Assembly: GCF_002179965.1 (NCBI RefSeq)
Contig: NZ_NGUQ01000035.1
Span: 395,880 to 459,879, forward strand
Source of the DNA: Pandoraea sp. PE-S2T-3
Lineage (GTDB): Bacteria; Pseudomonadota; Gammaproteobacteria; Burkholderiales; Burkholderiaceae
Length of the DNA: 64,000 nt
Direction: 5' to 3'
Shown: positions 56,366 to 64,000 of the stretch, piece after piece
How positions within the stretch are numbered: the first letter of the stretch is position 1
Layout of the letters: each line of letters opens with the position of its first letter
Position numbers and translations under genes: made by a program
Notes under the pieces: model-generated
Databases searched by the model: none
Told to the model about the DNA's origin: nothing
What the model saw: only the letters and a program-made list of their open reading frames with translations

Positions 56366-57034
56366 TTAACTCAGCGTCGCGGTCGCGAGCTTCACACCGA
56401 AGCCGACGAACAGCGCGCCCACGCCGCCGGTCGCCCCGGCGCTCAACCGGCGACGTCGCCGGAAGTGCTCGGCCAGACGGGAACCGGCCAGGATCAGCGT
56501 GCTCAGGTACAGGAAACTACAGGTCTGCACGATCACGCCCAGCACTGCAAAGGACAGCGCCGGCCAGGCGTAGCCCGGATCGACAAACTGGATGAAAAAC
56601 GACACGCAGAACAGGATCGCCTTCGGATTGAGCAGGCTGATAACCAGTGCCCGCCGGAACGGCCGGTCGGCATCCACCTGCTTCGGCGGCAACGCCGGTG
56701 CCGCGGGGTTCTCGCGCGCAGCACGGATGTTCTTCACCGCGCCGCGCAGCATGTTGAAGCCCATCCAGCACAGGTAGGCGGCGCCGAAGTACTTCACCAC
56801 GAAGAACAGTGCCGGCTGGGCGTGCAGCAGCGACGCGACGCCTGCGGCCGCGAGGGCCATCAGGATCGTGTCACCGAGGAACACCCCGCAGGCGCCCGCG
56901 TAGCCTTGCCGAACGCCGCGCTGGGCGGCGACCGAGAGGACATAGATCGAATTCGGCCCCGGCAGCAGAATGACCACCACCACCCCGGCCAGATAGGTCC
57001 AGAGGTTGACGATGCCGAGTGAGTTTCCGAGCAT
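56366..57034 (-). CDS. LysE/RhtB-family exporter, LeuE-like
   Basis: 222 residues with six hydrophobic helices. It has the family start LVVILLPGPNSIYVLSVAAQRGVRQGYAGACGVFLGD with the PGPN motif. These carriers export amino acids such as leucine, lysine or homoserine. It sits between carA and carB, 18 bp before carB and 30 bp after carA, so it is part of the car transcript, an arrangement seen in related genera. Confidence 0.88.
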   Translation of the reverse strand: MLGNSLGIVNLWTYLAGVVVVILLPGPNSIYVLSVAAQRGVRQGYAGACGVFLGDTILMALAAAGVASLLHAQPALFFVVKYFGAAYLCWMGFNMLRGAVKNIRAARENPAAPALPPKQVDADRPFRRALVISLLNPKAILFCVSFFIQFVDPGYAWPALSFAVLGVIVQTCSFLYLSTLILAGSRLAEHFRRRRRLSAGATGGVGALFVGFGVKLATATLS

Positions 57035-57064
57035 GGTGCGTGTTTCCTGATCCGTTCGTCGCGC

Positions 57065-58210
57065 TCAGGCGGCTTGTTTCGCGTCGGCCATCGACTGCAC
57101 GAAGCGGTCGAACAGATAGCCGATGTCGTGCGGGCCCGGCGAGGCTTCCGGGTGACCCTGGAAGCAGAATGCCGGGCGATCCGTCAGTTCGAAGCCTTGC
57201 AGCGTGCCATCGAACAGCGACACGTGCGAGACGCGTGCGTTGTCCGGCAGGCTGTTTGCGTCGACTGCGAAACCGTGGTTCTGCGAGGTGATCACCACGC
57301 GGCCCGACGCCAAGTCCTTCACCGGATGGTTCGCGCCGTGGTGGCCGGTCTTCATCTTGAGGGTCTTCGCACCGACGGCCAGGCCCATGATCTGGTGGCC
57401 GAGGCAGATGCCGAACGTCGGGATGCGGCGCTCGAGGAACGTCTTCGTGGCGGCGATGGCGTAATCGCACGGTTCCGGATCGCCGGGGCCGTTCGAGAGG
57501 AACACGCCGTCCGGGTTCAGGGCGAACACGTCGTCAGCCGTGCTTTGGGCCGGCAGCACCGTGACCTTGCAGCCGCGCTCGGCGAGCATGCGCAGAATGT
57601 TGCGCTTGACGCCGTAGTCGAGGGCGACCACATGGAACTGCGGGTCTTTTTGCTCGCCGTAGCCTTCGCCCAGACGCCATTCCGTCTGCGTCCAGGAGTA
57701 ACGCTCGGTCGTCGAGACGACCTTGGCGAGATCCATCCCGGCGAGACCCGGGAACGACTGGGCGAGCGCGATGGCCTTGCCTTCGTCGGCTTCTTCACCG
57801 GCGAGGATGCAGCCGTTCTGCGCACCCTTCTCGCGCAGAATGCGGGTGAGTCGGCGCGTGTCGATACCGGCGATGGCAACGACGCCTTCGTCTTTCAGAT
57901 ATTGCGACAGGGTTTTGTCGGCGCGGAAATTCGATTCGAGGATCGGAAGATCCTTGATGATCAGGCCGGCGGCATGGACTTTCGTGGCTTCGACGTCTTC
58001 ACTGTTGACGCCCGTGTTGCCGATGTGCGGATACGTCAACGTGACGATCTGGCGCGCATAGCTGGGGTCGGTGAGGATTTCCTGATAGCCGGTGATGGCC
58101 GTGTTGAACACGACTTCGCCGATGGTGTGACCGGCAGCGCCAATGGCGTACCCACGAAAGACCGTGCCGTCAGCGAGCGCGAGAATAGCGGGTGGGAATG
58201 ACGGCAGCAC
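57065..58210 (-). CDS. carA: Carbamoyl phosphate synthase, small subunit
   Basis: 381 residues. The N-terminal CPSase domain begins [23 protein letters not shown]; the C-terminal class I glutaminase has [14 protein letters not shown], the nucleophile Cys in [15 protein letters not shown], and [10 protein letters not shown] with the catalytic His-Glu. It feeds ammonia to CarB. Start is GTG at 58210 with AGGAG six bases upstream. The 195 bases before it should hold the promoter. Confidence 0.97.
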   Translation of the reverse strand: MLPSFPPAILALADGTVFRGYAIGAAGHTIGEVVFNTAITGYQEILTDPSYARQIVTLTYPHIGNTGVNSEDVEATKVHAAGLIIKDLPILESNFRADKTLSQYLKDEGVVAIAGIDTRRLTRILREKGAQNGCILAGEEADEGKAIALAQSFPGLAGMDLAKVVSTTERYSWTQTEWRLGEGYGEQKDPQFHVVALDYGVKRNILRMLAERGCKVTVLPAQSTADDVFALNPDGVFLSNGPGDPEPCDYAIAATKTFLERRIPTFGICLGHQIMGLAVGAKTLKMKTGHHGANHPVKDLASGRVVITSQNHGFAVDANSLPDNARVSHVSLFDGTLQGFELTDRPAFCFQGHPEASPGPHDIGYLFDRFVQSMADAKQAA

Positions 58211-58404
58211 GGGAAACTCCTGAAGGGTTCACCCCGGCTGCCAGCCCCATCGTCCGCCGCGATGACATCAGCGCGGGCACCGGAATTGCGCGGAATATGC
58301 GCACAGCGGATGCTCGGACTGCGGACGAGATGTCAGGCGGGTAGGCGCTAGGGTGAGGGTTAAATGACCAAAACCCTCAAAGTATAGCGCAAATCCCTTT
58401 CATC

Positions 58405-59166
58405 TCAAAGCTGAACGTGTGGAGCACCAGTACGCTCTGCGTTCTCCCTGGGGGCAAGGCCGCCAGCGGACGAATACGCAGAGGGGATAGGGAAGTGAAT
58501 GCCCGCCCGCTGGGCCGCCAGCACGATATGGCGCTCCATCGCGGCCCCTGCGGCGGCGCCATCGCGGCGTCGCAGGGCGTCGAGGATCTCCATGTGTTCA
58601 TGATAGGTAGAAAGCACGAGTTCGCGCTGATAGAACGGCAGGCGCTGGCTTTCCATGACGATTTCGGTGCTGCCGCGCAGGATGTCGGCAATGGCGCCGT
58701 TTCCGGCGAGTCCGACGATGCGCAGATGGAACGCGAAATCGAGCTGCGCCGCCGTATCCACGTCCCCTTCGATGAGGGCAGCCTTCATTTCGTCGACGTT
58801 GTCGGTGAGCCATGCCATCTCATCGGCGCCGGCGGCGTGGGCGGCCAGCCGGGCGGCAAAGCCTTCGAGCGCGTAGCGAAGTTGATACGTGTCGGCGAGC
58901 GAGATCTGGTCGGCGAAGCGCCAGGCCACGCCGACGCGGGCCGAGGCGTCGCTCACGTACACGCCCTTGCCGGGGCGGATGGAGACCATACCGAGGGCTT
59001 CGAGCGTCGAGAGGGCTTCGCGCAGCGAGGCGCGGCTGATCGACAGTTCTTCGGCGAGTTGGCGTTGCGACGGCAACATCGCGCCGGTCGGATAGACCTG
59101 ACGCTCAATGCGCTCGCGGATGATGGCGACGGCAGCGTCGGTTACGGCGTGTGCCGAATGCTTCAT
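58405..59166 (-). CDS. FadR-subfamily GntR regulator (FCD domain)
   Basis: 253 residues. Residues about 8-75 form the winged helix (AAVAIIRERIERQVYPTGAMLPSQRQLAEELSISRASLREALSTLEALGM). Residues 95-230 are the FCD domain with the metal-binding D/H pattern (LDFAFHLRIVGLAGN; STYHEHMEILDALRRRD). Such regulators respond to organic or sugar acids. It is on the same strand as, and downstream of, the trehalase/SDR pair; a FadR-like dyad lies in the promoter region at 61986-62003. Confidence 0.9.
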   Translation of the reverse strand: MKHSAHAVTDAAVAIIRERIERQVYPTGAMLPSQRQLAEELSISRASLREALSTLEALGMVSIRPGKGVYVSDASARVGVAWRFADQISLADTYQLRYALEGFAARLAAHAAGADEMAWLTDNVDEMKAALIEGDVDTAAQLDFAFHLRIVGLAGNGAIADILRGSTEIVMESQRLPFYQRELVLSTYHEHMEILDALRRRDGAAAGAAMERHIVLAAQRAGIHFPIPSAYSSAGGLAPRENAERTGAPHVQL

Positions 59167-59366
59167 GAGGCCTCACAAGTCGTGCGGGAATTCCGCGAAA
59201 TACGCGCGGATCAGTATGGCGCATTGTACGACGCCAAATATCGGCGGATGCAGCGCCCTCCCATGGGCTGCAAGCGCCACCTGCCGGGCCCGCTGCGCGC
59301 CTGCCTCCCGGTTGCCTCCGGCCTGCCCGACCGCCCTCTCTGCCGCCACCAACCCTGCGCCCTTGG

Positions 59367-61004
59367 TTACCCTCGCGGCCGCCCGCGCGCCAGCGCCGTG
59401 TGCGCATGATGTTCCGGATGGTCGCCGAGCAGGCGCCGCACCACGCCGTTCGTCCAGCCGAAGCCATCTTGCAGCGGATACTCCCCGCCCCCGCCGCCAC
59501 AAGCGCACATCGCGTCGCTCGTGTGCAGCGAGTACTTTTCCACTAGCTTGCTCTCCCGCGTGTAAAGCGCCCCGACCGTCGCCAGCCAGCGATGGGCGAT
59601 CTCTGTGGCCAGCCGATTCTCGCCGTACTTGCGCAGGCCATGAATGGCGATCCATTGCAGCGGCGCCCAGCCGTTGGGCGGGTCCCATTGCTGAAGGCTT
59701 GAGGTTTGCATTGATGCCTCTGAAGTGCGGAGCCCGCCCGCCGCGATCAGGCGATCGGCCATCGCGCGTGCCGTGCGATGGGCCTCTTCACGCGAAGCCA
59801 TGCCGACAAACAATGGCGCGGCGATCGCCGCCGTCAATTGCCGACGAATCTCCCCGAACTGCCAGTCGTAGTCCATGAACGCGCCGTCGTCGTCACTCCA
59901 GAGAAAGCGCGTCATCGCACGTCGGCGCGCTTCGGCACGCGCGGCAAACGCCAGCGCTTGCTGCGCGTCACCGGCCGCTTCACTCAGTCGTGCGATCTGC
60001 CGCTCCGTCGCGAAGAGAAAGCTATTCAGATCGACCGGCAGAATCGCCGTCGTGCGAATCGTAGAGAGATCGTTCGCGTCGCCGAGCCAGCGCGAACTGA
60101 AATCCCAGCCCGACGCTGCCCCGGCGCGCAGATCGCGATACACCTCCCCCGCATTACGCGCGGGGGCATGCAGCGCCGTATTGACGTCTTCGAGATAGCC
60201 CTCCTCGCGCGGCGTATCGCGTTCATCCCAATAGCGATTGAGCAGTGCGCCGTCGGGCAGACGCACCAGATGACGGAACGCGTCACCGGCAGCGAGCGAT
60301 TCCTCCCCCTCCATCCAGTAGGCGTGCTCACGCAGCAGATGCTGCAAATAGCGGACCGCACGCGCCACGCCGTGCGACTCGAAGAGCTCGATCATCAGAC
60401 CGTACATCGCGGGCTGCGACCGGCTCAGGTAGTACGTACGGTTGCCGTTCGGCACGTGACCATACGTATCGATGAGAAACGAGAAGTTGTCGGCCATATT
60501 CACGAGCAGGTCGTGGCGTCCGCTTTGCGCGAGGCCGAGCATCGTGAAATAGGAGTCCCAGTAATAGAGTTCGTGAAAGCGTCCGCCGGGCACCACGTAG
60601 GACTGCGGCAACGGCAGCAGCGAACTGTCGGCCGGGTGCGCTTGCGGCAGCCGGGTCAGCACATCCCAGAGGCCATCGATATGGGCGACCAGCCCTTGCC
60701 CCGGGTCCGACACATAGTGGCTGTCGGGAATGCGCTCCATCGTGAAGTGCCCGGAAACGAACGCCGGGAGATCGAAGCCCGGGCGGCTGGCGTCCTCGCG
60801 ATAACGCCGGAGAACCTCCTCTGGCGCCAGTCTCGGCACACAGTCCACGAACGTCTTGCTGTCGGGGAAGATGCGCTGCGTCTGCACGGCGACAAACAAC
60901 TCCTGATACCGGTCCGCCGGGGTGAGCACGTCCGAGGGCGCGACATGCGCGACTTCCGGCGTCATGCCCCCTTGCGAAAGCGTACGTTGCGCGGTGTCGG
61001 TCAT
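59367..61004 (-). CDS. treF: Trehalase (GH37), cytoplasmic type
   Basis: 545 residues. Both trehalase signatures are visible: [15 protein letters not shown] and [13 protein letters not shown]. Segments [18 protein letters not shown] ([14 protein letters not shown]) and [22 protein letters not shown] complete the GH37 fold. It splits trehalose into two glucose. No signal peptide is present, so it acts in the cytoplasm, as E. coli TreF does. ATG 61004 is chosen for the GGAG eight bases upstream; ATG 61010 overlaps the SDR stop. Confidence 0.92.
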   Translation of the reverse strand: MTDTAQRTLSQGGMTPEVAHVAPSDVLTPADRYQELFVAVQTQRIFPDSKTFVDCVPRLAPEEVLRRYREDASRPGFDLPAFVSGHFTMERIPDSHYVSDPGQGLVAHIDGLWDVLTRLPQAHPADSSLLPLPQSYVVPGGRFHELYYWDSYFTMLGLAQSGRHDLLVNMADNFSFLIDTYGHVPNGNRTYYLSRSQPAMYGLMIELFESHGVARAVRYLQHLLREHAYWMEGEESLAAGDAFRHLVRLPDGALLNRYWDERDTPREEGYLEDVNTALHAPARNAGEVYRDLRAGAASGWDFSSRWLGDANDLSTIRTTAILPVDLNSFLFATERQIARLSEAAGDAQQALAFAARAEARRRAMTRFLWSDDDGAFMDYDWQFGEIRRQLTAAIAAPLFVGMASREEAHRTARAMADRLIAAGGLRTSEASMQTSSLQQWDPPNGWAPLQWIAIHGLRKYGENRLATEIAHRWLATVGALYTRESKLVEKYSLHTSDAMCACGGGGGEYPLQDGFGWTNGVVRRLLGDHPEHHAHTALARGRPRG

Positions 61005-61006
61005 GG

Positions 61007-61774
61007 TCATTGCTCCGAATAATTCCAGAGCAGACCGCCGTCGACGAACACCGTCGTCCCCGTCACGTAACTGGCTTCCGGCGACGCGAGAAACAGCACG
61101 GCGTTAGCCACTTCACTCGGATCGGCAAGACGGCCCAGCGGAATGTTGGCGAGCAGCGCGTCGAGTTCCGATTTGTTCTTGAGCAGTTGCTGATTGATCG
61201 CCGTGCCGACCGCGCCGGGCGCGACGTTATTGACCGTAATGCCGAGCGGCGCGAGTTCGATGGCGAGATTGCGCATCATCATCTTCATGCCGCCTTTACT
61301 GGCGCAGTAGCTGGTGAAGTGGGGAAACGGCAACTCTTCGTGCACCGAGCTGACATTGACGATGCGCCCGCCGCGCTTCGTATCGCGCAGGTGCTTAACA
61401 AACGCCTGCGTCAGAAAGAACGCGCCTTTCAGATTGATGTCCAGCACGAGGTCGTAGTCGGCTTCCGTCACGTCCAGAAAGGCGGCGCGACGCTCCACCC
61501 CAGCGTTATTGACCAGCACATCGAGCCGCCCCATCTGCTCAACCGCCTTCGCCACGACCGCCTGAACATCCGCCACGCGCCCCACGTCACCGGCGATCAC
61601 GCAGCCATCGCTACCGGCCTTGCGTACCGCATCCAGCGTCTGCTCTGCCATCGCGCTGTCCTGCCGGTCTTCCACCACGATGCGCGCGCCTTCCTGTGCC
61701 AGCCGGATGGCGATAGCGCGCCCGATACCTTGCGCGCTGCCTGTGACGAGTACCACCGTGTCTTTCATTCGCAT
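61007..61774 (-). CDS. Short-chain dehydrogenase, glucose-1-dehydrogenase-like
   Basis: 255 residues. NAD(P)-binding [12 protein letters not shown], catalytic Ser in VNVSSV, and Y-x3-K in YCASKGG are present, with the C-terminal end [14 protein letters not shown]. The sequence resembles glucose 1-dehydrogenases, and lying just upstream of trehalase in one operon would let it oxidise the released glucose to gluconolactone. That link is inference from position. Confidence 0.87.
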   Translation of the reverse strand: MRMKDTVVLVTGSAQGIGRAIAIRLAQEGARIVVEDRQDSAMAEQTLDAVRKAGSDGCVIAGDVGRVADVQAVVAKAVEQMGRLDVLVNNAGVERRAAFLDVTEADYDLVLDINLKGAFFLTQAFVKHLRDTKRGGRIVNVSSVHEELPFPHFTSYCASKGGMKMMMRNLAIELAPLGITVNNVAPGAVGTAINQQLLKNKSELDALLANIPLGRLADPSEVANAVLFLASPEASYVTGTTVFVDGGLLWNYSEQ

Positions 61775-62128
61775 GGCGTCTCCCTGACCTGTGTTTGCGA
61801 CTTGTTGGGGATACCCAGTGCGACCCCATGCCGGAAACCGAAGTTCCGGCCGTCATCCCCGGGAAACCGTGCGGGGTTCAGCCTGCGAAACGCACGTACC
61901 CCGGGCCGGACGCGGCCCTAGGGTATCCCCTCAGCGCGTGCGCCTTGACCGCCACATATTGACTTTCTAATATTCGCCATAACACCACTGGTCAGACCGG
62001 TATGACTTGTAACGATAAACTGGCTGATGGTGAGGAAAGCGCCGTACCGCAGAGCCCCCGAAAGAGCAATCCGTCGAAGTAGAGATCAACAAAATCCGCA
62101 AGATCTACGCAGGCAGAGGAGACACACC
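61775..62128. other. Divergent promoter region between the SDR-trehalase operon and dctA
   Basis: 354 bases with no gene. It contains AT-rich stretches near 61955-61985, the FadR-like dyad at 61986-62003 and, closer to dctA, an RBS GAGGAGAC at 62116-62123. An inverted GGGCCG/CGGCCC near 61901-61917 may end or attenuate a transcript. Confidence 0.5.
61986..62003. promoter_or_regulatory. FadR/GntR-like operator
   Basis: ACTGGTC, A, GACCGGT form a dyad with one mismatch. It resembles the FadR consensus CTGGTCnGACC. The FadR-type regulator encoded at 58405-59166 is the obvious candidate to bind it and could control both divergent transcripts. Confidence 0.5.
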
Positions 62129-63451
62129 ATGCCCAGGCTGTTCCGTTCGTTGTTTGGCCGAGTCGTCATCGCGTTGGTAGTAGGCGTGGCACTCGGCATC
62201 TGGTTTCCGCAGTTGGGCGAGTCCTTGCGTCCGTTGGGCGATGGCTTCCTCAAGCTCATCAAGATGGTCATTGGCCCCATCGTCTTTTGCGTGGTCGTCA
62301 GCGGTATGGCGAGCGCGGGCGATTTGCGCAAAGTGGGCCGCGTCGGCGTGAAGGCCGTCGTGTACTTCGAGATCATCACCACCTTTGCGCTGGTGATCGG
62401 TGCCGTGCTGGCGTGGGTGACGCGTCCGGGTGTCGGCATGAACATCGACATTCGCAGCCTCGACCCGAGCGCGATGGCGACGTACACCGAGAACGCCAAG
62501 AGTCTCAAAGACACCGCCGGCTTCTTGTTGAACATCATTCCCAACACGATTACCGACGCATTCGCCAAGGGCGACATCCTGCAAATTCTCGTCTTCTCCG
62601 TGATGTTCGGCTGTGCGCTGGCTGCACTGGGTGAACGGGGCAAGCCGGTCGCGCGTTTCATTGAAGACCTGAGCCACGTGTTCTTCCGCGTGATGGCGTT
62701 CATCATCCGTCTGGCGCCGCTGGGCGTGTTGGGTGCCGTCGCCTTCACCACCGGCAAATACGGTGCGTCGTCGCTCAAGCAACTTGGCATGCTCGTCTTC
62801 GTGTTCTATCTGAGCTGCGCCGTATTCGTGACCGTGGTGCTGGGCGGCGTGTTGCGTCTGGCGGGCTTCAACATCTTCAAGTTCATCAAGTATTTCCGCG
62901 AAGAGTTGTCCATCGTGCTGGGCACGGCGTCGTCCGATGCCGTGTTGCCGACCGTGATGCGCAAGCTCGAGTGGATGGGCATCAAGAAGTCCACCGTGGG
63001 TCTGGTCGTGCCGACCGGGTACTCGTTCAACCTTGACGGGTTCTCCATCTACCTGACGCTCGCGGTCATCTTCATTGCGCAGGCCACCAACACGCCGCTG
63101 TCGATCCACGATCTGATCCTCGTCGTGCTCGTATCGTTGCTGACGTCCAAGGGCGCGCACGGCATTCCGGGCTCCGCCATTGTGATTCTGGCCGCGACGC
63201 TGGCAGCGATTCCGGCCATTCCCGTGATTGGTCTCGTGCTGATTCTGCCGGTCGACTGGTTCGTCGGGATTGCCCGCGCGATCACCAATTTGCTGGGCAA
63301 CTGCGTGGCGACGCTCGTCGTGGCCGCGTGGGAGAAAGACGTCGACTTTGCGAGAGCGCACCAGGTGCTCAACGGCAACCTGCCGTACGAACCGGTAACG
63401 CAAGCGGCGGAAGCCGACGCCGCAGAAGTTGCGCCGGTCATGCAGCACTGA
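62129..63451 (+). CDS. dctA: DctA-family C4-dicarboxylate/cation symporter
   Basis: 440 residues from ATG 62129 (GAGGAGAC upstream). Dicarboxylate/amino acid:cation symporter fold with eight helices and two hairpin loops: GTASSDAVLPTVMRKLEWMG for HP1, GYSFNLDGFSIYLTLAVIFIAQAT for TM7, and SKGAHGIPGSAIVILAATLAAIPAIP for HP2. Within the NLDGT motif of most family members, Thr is Phe here. It likely imports succinate, malate or related acids. An allantoicase gene follows 150 bp later. Confidence 0.92.
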   Translation: MPRLFRSLFGRVVIALVVGVALGIWFPQLGESLRPLGDGFLKLIKMVIGPIVFCVVVSGMASAGDLRKVGRVGVKAVVYFEIITTFALVIGAVLAWVTRPGVGMNIDIRSLDPSAMATYTENAKSLKDTAGFLLNIIPNTITDAFAKGDILQILVFSVMFGCALAALGERGKPVARFIEDLSHVFFRVMAFIIRLAPLGVLGAVAFTTGKYGASSLKQLGMLVFVFYLSCAVFVTVVLGGVLRLAGFNIFKFIKYFREELSIVLGTASSDAVLPTVMRKLEWMGIKKSTVGLVVPTGYSFNLDGFSIYLTLAVIFIAQATNTPLSIHDLILVVLVSLLTSKGAHGIPGSAIVILAATLAAIPAIPVIGLVLILPVDWFVGIARAITNLLGNCVATLVVAAWEKDVDFARAHQVLNGNLPYEPVTQAAEADAAEVAPVMQH

Positions 63452-63466
63452 TGGCACCGGCACCAC

Positions 63467-63510
63467 TGATGCCATTGATGCCATTGATGCCATTGATGCC
63501 ATTGATGCAT
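63467..63510. repeat. Tandem 9-bp repeat after dctA
   Basis: TGATGCCAT occurs four times exactly, then TGATGCAT. It begins 15 bp after the dctA stop and ends 90 bp before the allantoicase start. It may vary in copy number by slippage. Confidence 0.9.
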
Positions 63511-63600
63511 TAGGCAGACGAGTCGCTCAAGTTCGGCTCACACACTTTTGCCGACGCCGCCCCCAAGGCGTCGGCCACTTCATCTGGAGTTCAACGCAAC

Positions 63601-64000
63601 ATGGCCCTCGCCCCGCAAGACCCGAACGCACCGGAATTCGTGCGCCGTTACGTCAATCTGGCTGACCCGCGTCTGGGTGCACAGGCACTAGTGGCCAGCG
63701 ACGAGTTCTTCGCGGCCAAAGAGCGCATGCTCAACCCCGACCCTGCCGTGTTCATCCCCGGCAAGTACGACGACAACGGCAAGTGGATGGACGGTTGGGA
63801 GACGCGCCGCAAGCGCGTCAACGGTTACGACTGGTGCATCGTCAAGCTGGCGCGTCCGGGCGTGTTGTTCGGCGTCGATCTCGACACCAGCCACTTCACC
63901 GGCAACTTCCCGCCGGCCGCCTCGTTGGAAGGCTGCTACAGCCCCGACGGCGCCCCGGCAGATAACGCCGAGTGGTTCGAACTGCTCGCTTCGACCACGC
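63601..64000 (+). CDS. alc: Allantoicase, N-terminal part
   Basis: 133 codons before the window ends. The start [18 protein letters not shown], then [38 protein letters not shown] and [30 protein letters not shown], are the allantoicase N-terminal repeat. It hydrolyses allantoate to ureidoglycolate and urea in purine catabolism. GGAG lies 12 bases before the ATG. Ureidoglycolate-related genes may follow outside the window. Confidence 0.93.
   Translation, partial: MALAPQDPNAPEFVRRYVNLADPRLGAQALVASDEFFAAKERMLNPDPAVFIPGKYDDNGKWMDGWETRRKRVNGYDWCIVKLARPGVLFGVDLDTSHFTGNFPPAASLEGCYSPDGAPADNAEWFELLASTT

Overview
The window looks like a chromosome segment from a Burkholderiales bacterium, most likely Burkholderiaceae and possibly Pandoraea. 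This rests on high GC, two Burkholderia-type trimeric porins, an OlsB-type acyltransferase, and the conserved order carA-lysE-carB-greA-DUF4149-yhbY-rlmE-ftsH-folP-glmM-pstSCAB-phoU-phoB-phoR-ppk-ppx. The genus is inference from memory of gene order; no search was run.

Left part (1-8.65 kb): a partial aconitase/LeuC-type gene follows a five-gene branched-chain-amino-acid-type ABC importer (SBP, livH, livM, livG, livF) under a GntR/UTRA regulator. A porin, an XRE regulator and an HD-domain phosphohydrolase come next. The gntR and XRE promoters share a nearly identical split operator.

Accessory island (about 8.7-14.65 kb): it is bounded by an imperfect duplication of the 5' part of a tRNA-Arg(CCT) gene. 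It carries an intact BsuBI/PstI-type restriction-modification pair and an unrecognised protein with a HEPN-like C-terminus. Its tyrosine integrase has been cut in two, with loss of the catalytic core, by a decayed IS3-family element. Mobility is dead while the cargo is intact.

14.65-32.5 kb: a small cysteine-containing secreted protein, a CsgG-like lipoprotein, a glycosyltransferase-like protein, a WbuC-type cupin, rpsU, a second porin, a histone-H1-like protein, an AraC/O-methyltransferase/flavin-reductase cluster, and a LysR-divergent operon. That operon encodes a single-chain molybdenum oxidoreductase fused to a flavin/ferredoxin reductase, an ornithine-cyclodeaminase-family protein and an AtoE-type transporter. 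An orphan ParD antitoxin and tRNA-Pro follow.

32.7-46.9 kb: sixA, olsB, then the phosphate/polyphosphate regulon. The minus-strand operon pstSCAB-phoU-phoB-phoR converges on plus-strand ppk, and ppx diverges from ppk. A very good Pho box lies just ahead of the inferred ppk start. Together these genes cover phosphate sensing and uptake, signal transduction, and polyphosphate synthesis and breakdown.

46.9-58.2 kb: the housekeeping block glmM, folP, ftsH, rlmE, yhbY, a DUF4149 gene, greA, carB, a LysE-type exporter and carA.

58.2-64 kb: a FadR-type GntR regulator, a cytoplasmic trehalase overlapping an SDR dehydrogenase, a DctA-type carrier, and the start of an allantoicase gene that runs off the window.

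Strongest leads for something undescribed: the HEPN-like protein beside the restriction system, the self-contained molybdoenzyme operon, and the paired split operators at gntR and the XRE gene.
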